Part shown: one piece after another, positions 46,868-58,121 of the stretch | How positions within the stretch are numbered: position 1 is the stretch's first letter | How the letters are laid out: each line of letters starts with the position of its first letter | From: Hevea brasiliensis | Taxonomy: Eukaryota > Streptophyta > Magnoliopsida > Malpighiales > Euphorbiaceae | Reading direction: 5' to 3' | DNA: 64,000 nt | Assembly (NCBI RefSeq): GCF_030052815.1 | Contig: NC_079501.1 | Location: forward strand, 99,216,190 to 99,280,189 | Translations under genes and position numbers: made by a program | Notes under the pieces: model-generated | What the model saw: only the letters and a program-made list of their open reading frames with translations | Told to the model about the DNA's origin: nothing | The model's database searches: none

Positions 46868-49000
46868 CATTTTTGTAGTCAGTACGTCCTACTGTTCCGA
46901 CGGCTAATGTCTGCCCTAGAAAGTCAAAATGTCTGGAACTACACTCCAGTGATAGTAAACAAGCATAAAATAATGAAATATGTAATGAGAAAAATTAAGG
47001 AAAAATAAAAGAGAGAAAATGAAACTAAGTTAAACGAGCCAAAGACTACAATGATGGGTGACAAAGACTGGAAGGTCATTGCCAACTCCAGATCATGGGA
47101 ATCTCGGAATTAAATTTCGGGACATAAGTAAAGTTTTATTGAAATGTAATTGACACTAAAAATATCAAAGGAAAAATAATAAATTAGTACAAAGAAAAAT
47201 AAAAAATCGAGAAACAGACAAAAATTGGTGTTACCGAAAAATTAGGAATATAACCCGAAGTGGGGCATTTTGGTCATTTGACACCTAAAGTTGACTTTTG
47301 ACCTCAATGTCCATTAAAAATAAGTGGTATTACACTTTGAAAATGTTATGAAAAATAAAAATGTGGTACATTATTTAAATAGTGAAAGAAATTAGGCAAA
47401 TGTGCAAATTATGGAACTTTAACTAATTAAATCATTGATTTATGGTTAGTGCTCCACTAAGTGGGATTAGTGGACATATAAAACCAAGTCGACAGCATGC
47501 AAATTCAATTTCTTCCTCATTTTTTTCACTTTGCCGAATTGCTTTCTCAAGTTCTTCCATGGCCAAATGTTCTTCCAAGCTTCCTCCATGGCCATTCATG
47601 CATAAGCTCAAATCTACCATGATTCAAGCCATATTTCTTCAAACTCCCTTCATTAAAAGTGGTCTTCACACCATGGGTAGTATGTGGGCAGCAAAAAAGA
47701 GAGGAAATTCCATGGATTTGTGAATCTCAAGTTGAGGTTAGTGCTTAATCTTTCCATTTACCTTCACTAATCCTTGTGTTGAGCTTTGGGTAAGTTGAAT
47801 TGCTAAGAAAAATTGAGGAAATGATGAGTATTGGTGAACCTTAGTTTTGGCAGCCATGAAAATGCATGGTTAGTGACTTATTCTTATATGTATTTGATGG
47901 GAATTAAGGTTGATTAACTCAAATAGAAGTGGTAGTAGGTTAATCTCCAAGTATGTGCATGTTAGTGCTTGAATTAAGGGTTTGAAATGGGACCTTGATA
48001 CTTTGACAAACTGCCATGTTTGACAGCCTATAATATCATGAATTTGTGTGTGTGAATATGAAGTTTATTAATGAAATATGATGGTATTGAATTGTGGGCA
48101 GTTTGTATAATTGCCATGGAAGTGTATGTGTAAAATAAGTGTTGATGTACATTGAATTTGGGTGGATGTGAATGTTGGACCTTAATGGTAAATTGTGTGC
48201 ATTGAGCACTTGAGTGTTCTACCCAATATGCTTGCTGGAACTGTGTTTAGTATTTGTAGAAGTGCTATGAATAAATAATGAAGTCATGAGGAGGAGGAGG
48301 AATGTCAAATTGGAAGTGTAATTGGTAAGTGATGAAGAATGAGTAATAGGGCAGTGTGTGTTTTAGCTTAGAACCGTAAGTGTGTGACTCCAATTGGTAT
48401 GAGACCAATTGGAGGTGAAACTAGGCACAAAATGTTCCAACTTTCATGAAGGAAGCTTACCTAAATTCTATCCACAAAGTGAATAAAAATTGATCAAATC
48501 CGGAATAGGTAAGTGCAGGCCAGAATTTTTGACCATATGAACAGTAGTCATTAGGAAGACCATAACTCACTCAAAACAGGTCCAATTGATCTGAAATTTT
48601 TACCATGAATATTTTAGACATAGATCTACAATTCTTATGAAGACACCAAAGCCCAAAAAGGGCCAGAACCAAGCCAAATAGTTTGCATAAATTCGGGTAC
48701 CAAAACTGGCCGAAGTGAAAATGACCTAAAAATGACCTAAGCCTACCATTTTAGTGCATTCTGTCCAGCATTAGTAAATTGACCATATCTTGGTCTACAC
48801 AACTCAGAATGACCTGAAATTTTGCCCTGCAAGCAATAATACATAGACCTACAAGTTTGTAGTTTGGACCGAAACCAGAAAACTGAGGGAACTAGGTTGT
48901 CCAGCTAGGTCAAAATAGTACACTGAAATCTGGTAAATTGCAATAAAATGCAATACACTTGAAAATGAAATTGGTAACATATACCAACACTAAAGGGCTC
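46868..49000 (+). repeat. LTR I, 5' part (Tekay-type), interrupted by element C
   Basis: Starts TGTAACACCCTCATTTTTG; the rest lies beyond element C outside the window. It has donor AG/GTTAGTG at 47737, offset 869 from its start, matching the E family, and modules near 48366, 48559 and 48784. An open frame at 47442-47723 overlaps the leader-like region but has no family features; I regard it as chance. Confidence 0.75.
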
Positions 49001-50512
49001 TGTCGACACCATATTTTGGCCGATCCCCAGAATCAATAAGTTTTGAAGCCGATCCCCAGCACTAAGTCTCCCTTTGCCAGCCAATTACATTTCCGATCTC
49101 TCTTTGCCAGATAACCATATTTCCGATCTCTCTTCAAAAAGGAATCGAATCAATAATAAGTCCCCATGTCATTTAAAGCCTCACCGATCTCTCAGACCAA
49201 TTGTCAAATCTCCTGACTAGTCTATTACATTCCCGAGCTCTCTAGACAAACGAAATTGAACTAACACTAGATTTTTATGTCGCCAGTCTTATTGCCGATC
49301 TCCCTTTTTAAAGGTTTGGGAAATAATTGTTTGAAAAAGTTAAGGTTCCAATCCGCTTTAATAATGATCCCGATCTTAAGTGTTCAAGCCAAATTTCCAA
49401 TTTTAATCAAGTCCCGTTTAGCGTTGGTTCCCTACCGATCTCATGCTTATTATGTTTTTTGATCTCTTACACTTAGACTAATAATCACTTTTAGTTGTTT
49501 TAATATGTTCAGACAATCAAGTACTCAAGTAATTTAGAGATTTTCCGATCACATCCATTCGCCGAACAAAAGGGGAATTTCATTTCATATTAAAGTTTGT
49601 ATAAGTCATTCGATCCCCCAGCCTGATTTACATTTTGCTCATTTCCTCTCTCACCCTCGGCCTCCTCCTCGCTTTCCTCTTCGTCTTGGGGAGCTAGGTT
49701 GACCATCCAGGAGAAGTCCTCCTCGGGATAACGCTTCTTAAGCTCGGCCAAGAGATCCCTATGAGCGGTCACATAAGCACCGGCCTCCCTTGTTACCGCC
49801 TCTTCCTCTTTTTCTTTGAGCTCTTCAGTGAGGTGAGCAACTTCGCCAGCCCGGAGTGCTTGGACTTCTTCAAGAACATGATCTCGCTCGGCCAGAACTT
49901 GAGCCTGTTCGGCCAGCTTATCCTCATAGAACTTCATTCGCCCCTTAATTTGTGATATGTAGTTCTAAGCGGATGACAGTTGGGATCGGAGAGAAGCCAC
50001 CTCATGACCCATTTTCTCGACCTCCTTACCCAGGCGGTGAGCCTTCTCCCCAACAATGTGCTGGTTCACCAAGCATTCCACATTCAGGCTCATAGATCGG
50101 GTCAGGACGTCATCCAGATTGTCTGGGGACAGCCTATCCCGATCTTCCCGAAGGCAGATGGAGGACCCTAGGACCTTAGCGAAACCCGGATTCTCTCGAA
50201 CCGTGCGGTTCTTCTCCAGCGAGTGGATCAAGACTTGGGCACCGTGGGAAAGGGACCTTACAGGAGGTTGGGAAGGACCCCCTTCCGCACTCGAAGTGAC
50301 TGGAGGAGGTGGAGGCGGCTCTTCTCGGCGAGGAGGAGATCGGACCACTTCTATGACCGGAGGTCCAAAAGGTTGAGACAAGCCTTCTTATATTTCCCCA
50401 GGCTCATGACCGGGCGTTTGAAGCAGCTCGGAACGCTTCATCTCCCGTACCTTTCAGGAGATCTCTCTCTTCCGCTTTCGGCTCTCCTTAGAGGCTTCGC
50501 CGCTTGCCATAC

Positions 50513-50573
50513 CTGCACAAAGAAGAGGTCAGTGAGATCGCTAAGGTCCTGAGATCTGAGATGTAGAAAATAC
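50513..50573 (-). other. Intron of the antisense U3 gene in element C (61 nt)
   Basis: GTATTTTC to TTTGTGCAG on the minus strand. All 61 bases match 18523-18583 in element B, though flanking exon sequence shows only about 65-77% identity by eye. Confidence 0.8.
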
Positions 50574-50973
50574 CGATGCCGAGGTCAAAGAGCTGAAGCC
50601 CGCGATCTTTGTCGGTGATCAACTCCATTGTCTAGTGATGCAGTTCGGCAGTCACTGCATCCAAACAAGAGAACCTCTCTTTGCCCGCCTGATCTTTTAA
50701 CTCCATCACCATCAGACCTTTCTCCCTATTCAAGGTAAGGCGTTTCGGAATTAACGGGCCTTGGTGTAGCCAGCTACGAGGAAAACCCTCGAAGCCATTC
50801 GGAATTTTGCTCCTCAGAATGAAGAAGCGGTTCTTCCAATTCTTCAGGGAGGAGGGCAGATCGATGAAAAGCCCGCAATGTGGCTTCGCCTGGAAGAACC
50901 AGTACTCGTCGTCCTTTTGACGAGTTAATCTATGCAGTTCGGCGAATACCTTAGCCGTAGGACGGAATCCCTT

Positions 50974-52160
50974 TGTAACACCCTCACTGTAGCAATTCCG
51001 TACATTCTACTATTCTGATGACCGGTATCGATCCGGACAGCTAGAACGTCTAGAAAAATAATTAGACTAGAGTGAAGAGTCATAAATAACTCAAATATTA
51101 ATAAGAAAAATTTAGAAAAAATTTTAGAAATAAAATACAACCAAGTTAAATGAGCCGGTGCCCTAGCGATGGGTAACCCAGTGGGAAGTTGCGGTCTTCG
51201 CAACTAGGAGCCCTAGACCAGAGAAAATTCGTAAAATAATTTTTGAGACTCCAAAAAAGAGTTATTGAGGTTTCTATGGCATTAGAATGCCAAGAAAAGG
51301 TTTAGAAAAATTTTTCGATCGGTACAGACAATTTTAGTCTGTTAAGCCAAACTGAGGGCATTTTGGTCATTTCGTCTTCAGAGATGATTTTTGGCCGACT
51401 TGTCTAGTTAAGTAAATAATTATTATGATCTAAAATATGAATAAATATTGTTAAAAAATTGAATTGAAAATGAGTAGAAAAGAAAAGAAAAGAAAAATGA
51501 AAGAAATTGGGAATTATGACATCACATGATGTCATTAACATGCCCCCACCCAATCACAATTTGACAAATTAAATAAAGAGATAAAAAGGAAATAAAAATG
51601 AGATAAAAACAAAAGAAATCAGCAGCCTCTTCTTCCATAACAGCCACACCAAAAGAAAGAGAGAGAGAAAGAAAGAGAGACCTCCATTGATGCACTCACC
51701 CAAGCTCCAAAACCTAGCCAATTACACCATAAAACCCCTATATGCCTTCATAAAACTTGGTCCTCACACCTAGAGCAAGCTTTGGACAGCAAAAAGAAAG
51801 GAAGAAAGTGAAGTTTTGAAGTCTTAGAAGTGGCTCCATTCAAGGTTAGTGGTAAATCTCTTACTTCTCCCTTTATATTTTTGATTTGAACCTTGAGTTA
51901 AGTTAGAAAATGGAGAAAATTTGAAGAAAATATGCATGTTATGAACATTCTAATTTTTGGCAGCCATGGGGGAAGGTTGAGAATTGTTGAATTGATTGAA
52001 TTAAATTGCTTGGGAATGATGTTTGATAATTATATTAGAGTTAGAAGTTGATTTATGTATATTAGATACAGTGATGGATTGTTAGGGTTAGGGTTTTGAG
52101 ATTTAATTGTGGGTTTAATACTTAGATGTTTAAATTAAATTCTAATGGTCAATTAGTGAC
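50974..52160 (+). repeat. Inverted LTR arm of element F (1,187 bp)
   Basis: Starts TGTAACACCCTCACTG and follows the LTR of F (62116 to 60938, opposite strand) nearly base for base, with donor AG/GTTAGTG at 51845. Similarity stops at 52160 (…ATTAGTGAC), exactly where the minus-strand PPT begins. Confidence 0.9.
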
Positions 52161-52161
52161 A

Positions 52162-52173
52162 TTCTTCCCCTTT
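52162..52173 (-). other. Polypurine tract of element F
   Basis: Minus strand AAAGGGGAAGAA, preceded by ATTTCGAGGACAAAATTT, the same motif found before the PPTs of A and D. The next bases are TGTCACTAATTG of the inverted arm instead of TGTAACACCC. Confidence 0.85.
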
Positions 52174-55100
52174 AATTTAAATTTTGTCCTCGAAATTTAC
52201 TGGGTGAAGGTATCTAAGATAATTTTTTTTACCTTTCTATTTCTCCCTCTGTCTACTTCTTTTATATATATGGTACTAATTAGTCTTTTCGAATATATCA
52301 TTATACACTTAGGCATATCATAAAGGAAATACTTTACCTCAAATTCACATATGGGGCTTCTTGCTCCTCTTCGGCTTGGGTGACATTTGGAAGTGGTGTT
52401 ACTATTGTACTTGGTCCTTCCACGACCTCTGGCTGGGTCCGTGGTAAATTCCTCTTAGGACAATCTTTTAGACGATGGTCTATGGCTCCACATCTATAAC
52501 AGGCTCCAGTCAATCCCCTACATTCACCTTTATGCCACTTGTTACAATGGCCACATTTTCTTGCTAGTCCTGGCGCACTCACTACTAGTGTTTATGGTTG
52601 ATCTCTTATAGGTATAGGCCTGGGTCTGGATCTCCTACTTTGATCAGATGTCTGACTTAACTGTTCTCTCGGCCTCTTATTACTAGACTGTCCAAATTTC
52701 CTCTTTTGCTGATCACCACTCCTCTTCTGTTCCTCTTCATGAACACAGCTAATATATTTCTTTCTGAACTCTATCAGAAAGAATTCCCAAGTTACGTCTG
52801 CCGGTGGCACTACCTTGGTTGCAACATCCCACCACCGAGATGCAGCTTCTTGTAACAATGAAACTGCACACTCCAAACTTTGTTCTGGTGTGCAATGGAA
52901 CTGCTGCAGGACTCTTTCAGTCCTTTCTAACCAATACTCAGCCGCTGAAGAATCATCTTCCTTTCTACCATTGAAATCTACAACTCCATACTTCCTAATT
53001 TTTCCTAGAGGTGATTTCTGCTGAGGCGGTGGTGGAATAACCCTAGTCATCTATCGAAAGAATTCAGTCATCTGCTCAAACAAGGCCTGTTGTGTAACAC
53101 CCTCCCGGTAGCAACTCCGTACATTCTACTGTTCCGGTGACCGGTGTCGGTCCGGACAGCTAGAACGTTCGGAAAAATATTTAAACTAAAGTCAAGAACC
53201 ATGATTAACTCAAATATTAACAAGAAAAATTTAGTAAAAATTTTAGAAATAAAACACAACCAAGTCAAATGAGCCGGTGCCCAAGCGATGGGTAACCAGA
53301 GGGAAGTTGCGGTTCTCGCAACGAGGAGCCCTAGACCCGGAAAAAAAATTCATAAAATAATTTTTGGGACTCCAGAGAAGGGTCATTGAGGTTCCTATGG
53401 CATTAGAATGCCAAGAAAATATTTAGAAAAATTTATCAATCGGTACAGACAATTTTGACCCGTTAAGCCAAACGGAGGGCATTTTGGTCATTTCGCCTTC
53501 AGAGGTGATTTTTGGCCGACTTGTCCAGTTAAGTAAATAATTATTATGACTCAAAATATGAATAAATATTGCTAAAAATTAAATTGAAATGTGGTAGAAA
53601 AGAAAAGCAAAGCAAAGAAAAATCAAAATAATGCAAATAATGACATCACATGATGTCACTCACTCACTCCCAACCAATCACAAGTTAATAAGCTTTATTA
53701 AAACACTTAAAAGAGTCAAAGAAGACCAAAAATTCTGGTCATCTTTTTTCTTCTTCTTCTTCCTCAAGACGTGAAACCCATCTTCCCCTCTCCCTCCATT
53801 GAAGCTCTTGTTTCAAGCTTGATTCCCCTCACTTCCCACCATAAAATCTCTTCTTCTTTTCATTAAAATTTGTCCACACCTCTTGGGGAAGTGTTTGGCA
53901 GCCTAGAAAGTGAAGGAAAGTGAAGTTTTGAGTGGGGAAAAATCTGCCCTAATCAAGGTTAGTGCATTAGACACTTAAAACTTCTTATTTTCATGAATTG
54001 TAACTTGTATTGAGTGAGAATTGCAACTAAAATGAACAAGAATTATGTGTATACATACTATGAATTTTTGGCAGCCCTTGTGAAGGAATTATTTTGATTG
54101 TTTTGATGGACTTAAAGTGGGCTATAGATCAAGTTTAAACCATGTGTGCATGTGATTATTGAAGGAGCTAGTATTTAAGGTGTTGTGAAAACCTATAATG
54201 GAACTAGGGTTTTGAAGAGTGAAAAATTGACTTGGCTTAGGAAATTGTTAGAGCACATTTTAATGGTCAATTAGTGACCATTTTAGGTATGTTGACCATG
54301 AATTGGACTGAAAAATAGGATTGCAAAGTGAAGATGTAGGCTGCCCTAGGACAGCAGCAGAGGGACTGAAAATTCAGTCCAATTACACAGCCATAACTTG
54401 GGCTGTGTTGGTCCAATTGGTGTTTGGCCAATTGGACATGAAACTAGGCTTATAATGACACATTTTTGCTGAAGAAACCATGCCCAAAAGAACAAAGCAA
54501 GAGGACCAAAACTTGGCCCCAATCCGGATCCCCGCAATAAAGACTTGCAGAAATGACCAAATGAATAGTAACTGTTCATTTGGCCATAACTCACTGTAGA
54601 TTTGGTCAATTGACCTGAAATTTTTACAGCAACAAGTTAAGACATAGAAAAACAACTTTCATGAAGAAACCTACCCCAAATTATGACCAGAACCTAACCC
54701 AAATGGCAGTCACAGTTACTGTTCAAACCTGCAACTCTGCAGATTTTCATTTGAGCAGTAATGTTTGGATGGCTATAACTCTCTCTAGAAAACTCGGATT
54801 TAGGCGATTCTTGAACCGATGGAAACCTAAGGCATAGTAGAACATTTCATATGAAGAAAGTTAGGCCAAATTATGAACTTAACTTGATCAAATTACTAAC
54901 CAAAGTTGGACCAAAATCTGCCAAAACCCAAAAGTGCAGCATGAACAGTGCACGTGAACAGTAAACTTATTTTAGCCATAACTTGAGCTACAAAACTCCA
55001 AATGGAGTGATTCAAAAAAGGAAATTCAACTAGACAAAATAAGGAACAACTTTCATGTTTACCATTTCCTCAAATTCCTACTGCAATAGTGCCCAATGGA

Positions 55101-56954
55101 ATAGTAAAGTTGAGTTAGCAAAATTGAAAATTTTGCTTCTCTTGGTTTAAGCTTAGAAATGGTATTAATGCTTAATGCCAACAAGTTTTAAATGAAAAAT
55201 GTGGTATGTTTGAAGTGCCAAAGTCAATGTACATATTTTCTATGCAAAAGTCAACATTTTTGTTGACCAATGAGGTCAATAGTGTCACCAAAACCAAAAA
55301 TTGGCAATTTTGCCAAAATGACCTAAGCTTTGAGAAAGTGACCAAAACCAACAAGTTTTGAATACAAAATGTAGTATGTTGGGAGTATTAAAACCAATGT
55401 ACCTATTGTTTATGCAAAAGTCAACATTTTAGTTGACTAATGAAATGAATAGTGACACCAAAACTTGAAAATCAAAATTTGAAATTAAAAATGCATCTAG
55501 GAGACTTTAAATTGCAATTGGCAATTAATACTAGCAAATGTAAAACTCAAAATGTGGGATCTTGGTGTAATAAGAATTAATATATCCATTAAGTATAAAA
55601 AGGTCAACATTTTGGTTGACTAGTAAGGTGAATAGTAATCAAAATGATTAGTAAATTAAGATGAAGACCTAGAACAAATTCTAAGCTTAAATGCTTAGAA
55701 TTGTATGACAAATATGGACTATGCATCCTAGTCAAAATTGTTAAAAAGAAATTTAGGCCATAAATTTGAAATCCATGAAATATTCATGGATTACTTGAAA
55801 CATGAAAAATAAGTCACCTAATTGATGTGAATAGATAGTTAGAGCACATATGCTCATCACAAATGGAATTCATAAAATATTAGAAACTCAACTTGAAATA
55901 TAAAATTTGTAATTACATAAGTAGATTCTTGAATGTATAAATGAGAAAAGAAAAATGTTTTGAATACAATGGTACATGTGAACCATTGTTTAGAATGGTG
56001 ATCAATATGAATAACATAATGAATGGACAAATAAACCGTATTAATGTATGAATGAGACATTAGTTCTCATTATTGTAAAGAGGAGAAGTATTTTGAATAC
56101 AATGGTATAAAAGGATAATTGATGTGAATTGTGATCATATAAATGATCAAATGAATGTATGAATTATGATTGAAATTTATCATGAAATAATGAAGTCATA
56201 AAGCACAATATATTAATATTTTAAAATATTATATGCCCTTGTATTGCTTAGACATGTGTGTCAGATTGGATAGTTTGGCATGCCAATAGGGTATTATTTT
56301 AGCAGTACTGCGAAAGGCTTTATGCCTATATTCATGGCTTTATGCCCGTATTCATGGCTTTTATACTAGTATTCATGGCTTTCATGCCCGATCATGTGAT
56401 ATCATGGCTTTTTAGCCATACTGACTGCATACGTGGTTGACGTTCTGCGTCCCATGGTATAACGGCCCGAGGCACCGCGGTGTCCAGTGCCAACGACCCG
56501 TTATCCAGTTTAGTCAGCCTGTCGTAGGTCACTTGGGCAGTGTAATTTATTGAAATAAATTAAGACTATTAGTAATTAAAAACATTAGAGATCAAATGAA
56601 TGAGTTAATAAGACTTCAAAAGAATTAGTTACAATTATGAAATGATCCAAACCACATAAAAATTGTTAAGTAAAATGATAAGAGAGTTGCAAAAATAGGT
56701 ATAACTTAACTAAATATTTTAAATGTACCTTCTATTGCCATATGAATATAAATTGAGTATTTTTATTAATTCTGTATATCGTACATTATCACTGTGAATT
56801 TCGGAATTAAATGCTTCCAAAGCGAAACAAATGAGAACAAAAGATAATTAACATTAGACACATTGTATTAAATTAAATTGATTCTTAAGCATTCAAATTA
56901 TGCTCTGTTCTTTCTTTATTTATATATATTATTTCTTGTTATATTATTGCACCA

Positions 56955-56998
56955 CTAAGCAGAAATGCTTAGCGCGATGGAATTGCTTCCTCGCGCAG
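56955..56998 (+). other. Tandem hairpins before a CAG in LTR E4
   Basis: CTAAGCA-GAAA-TGCTTAG (perfect 7-bp stem, GNRA-type loop), then GCGCGA…TCGCGC (6-bp stem) directly before AG/GTACTG. Equivalent pairs with changed bases but kept pairing are in E1, E2, F, D and G. Confidence 0.7.
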
Positions 56999-57648
56999 GT
57001 ACTGAAGGTAAAAACCAGTAGACTGTCGACTAAGATTTTTGGAGTCCAGATCTGCAGAAGTGTCAGAAGAGTTCAAGATTGTCACCTCCTCAGCAATGCA
57101 TGTAGATAGGGCTCATTTTATACATGTTATGTATATTGTTCATTCCTAGCACATTGTAAATTATTTGTATATCTTGTACAAAATAAACTCATGTAATTAA
57201 CCTATGAATTATGGAAGCTATTCAAAGTAAGTATTTTAGTATGTGAATTGAATTTGAGTTATAATGAGATTATACTTGTGAATATTGAGATATTGAAAAT
57301 CTAATGAGATTTCTGAGAAATCTGGATACTGTATTGAGATACATTATGTTTGAAAATTTTTGAGACTATTAAGTTTGAGAAATTGAGTATATATTGAAAT
57401 TGTCTTTAGCAGGTTCAGAAGAACTGTTAGTCCAAATTACAGCCGACACTTTGTCGAATTATCGTTAAAATTTTTGAAATTTCCAATTTAGTTAGATTTT
57501 GATAAAAGTAAAAATAGCCTAAATCTTCAATAAAGTTTTTGAATAAATAAATCAAGGACTGTAATGAAATCAGATAAAATAGAGTGCTCCGGCACACTGA
57601 GTGGCATAACTTGCTCGGCTACACTGTAGTCGGGTAAGGGGTGTCACA

Positions 57649-57855
57649 TTTAGTGCAGCTCAATTGGTAAGAGGCGAAGCAAATCCGTGAGGTGATATGG
57701 GTTCGAATCCTAGCTCTGCAGGGCGAAGGGATTGAACTCCACCAAAGCGGACAGTACCGATTTGAGTTGCATCGCCGGCCTCTAGAGGGGTACGCCGGCA
57801 AGATGGCCACCCATAGAGGGGCTTGAGCTGGGGCCCACTAAGCCGGGGTGTGACA
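57649..57855 (+). repeat. tRNA-like (SINE-like) module, copy 2
   Basis: AGCTCAATTGGTAAGAG (A-box-like) and GGTTCGAATCC (B box), body ending CCGGGGTGTGACA. It starts tttagtgc right after the E4 LTR end and ends at the right TSD. Copy 1 is at 34058-34259. Confidence 0.65.
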
Positions 57856-58100
57856 TGTTGGGGTTGTACAGGCACCTCTTGCACTGGTGGAGTAGGATCT
57901 CCCCGATTTCCAATATCACTCCCAGTCGGGATACGGCTTACTACTTCTTCTTCTACTGTCCTCTGCGATTCTGAGTCCATACCTTAACCTAAAATAACCA
58001 ACAAAACATATCTGCATTAGTGTCACCTCGACTCATATGAATGCAATGCATGTTATGCACACTAACCCTTTCCATCTATCTATGCCTAGGAACACCTAAA

Positions 58101-58116
58101 CCGTGCTCTGATACCA
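58101..58116 (-). other. Primer-binding site of element F (tRNA-iMet type)
   Basis: Minus strand TGGTATCAGAGCACGG, the classic plant initiator-tRNA-Met PBS, five bases after the LTR end GGGTGTTACA. Confidence 0.95.
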
Positions 58117-58121
58117 ATAAA

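Larger units (their letters stand above)
53088..57860 (+). mobile_element. E4: E-family LTR (53093-57648) plus 207-bp extension, TSD tgttg
   Basis: tgttg at 53088-53092 and 57856-57860 encloses the LTR and a further 207 bp. The LTR starts TGTAACACCCTCCCGG and ends AAGGGGTGTCACA at 57648. The bases after it do not repeat the left flank, so the LTR alone is not the inserted unit. The extension (57649-57855) is the tRNA-like module ending GGGGTGTGACA. Inside the LTR: donor AG/GTTAGTG 53958, modules at 54392, 54595, 54774 and 54977, minisatellite 56310-56400, hairpins 56955-56998. It interrupts gag of F. Confidence 0.85.
52334..57980 (-). pseudogene. gag: Element F gag (Tekay type), internally deleted and split by E4
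   Basis: Minus strand. ATG at 57980 (MDSESQRTVEEE); the first 40 codons end at 57861, where the E4 insertion starts. Gag resumes at 53087 (QQALFEQMTEFF) with an early TAG near 53051, then the capsid region (YGVVDFNGRKEDD, AEYWLERTERVLQQF, SRWWDVATKVV). Tekay Gag normally has a further helical block after FRKKY; here FRKKYISC is followed almost directly by a KRKFGQSSNKRPRE-like linker, an internal deletion. A TGA follows IRDQP near 52590. The end has two zinc knuckles (CGHCNKWHKGEC, CYRCGAIDHRLKDC) near 52470-52560, stop at 52334. Nothing of pol follows before the PPT. Confidence 0.88.

Noticed and set aside
47442..47723. 93-codon open frame in LTR I
   Set aside because: It sits in the leader-like region of an LTR and has no recognisable features or conserved counterpart in the E-family LTRs.
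53093..57648. E4 as an ordinary solo LTR
   Set aside because: The bases after 57648 (tttag) do not match the left flank (tgttg); the matching TSD is 207 bp further on.
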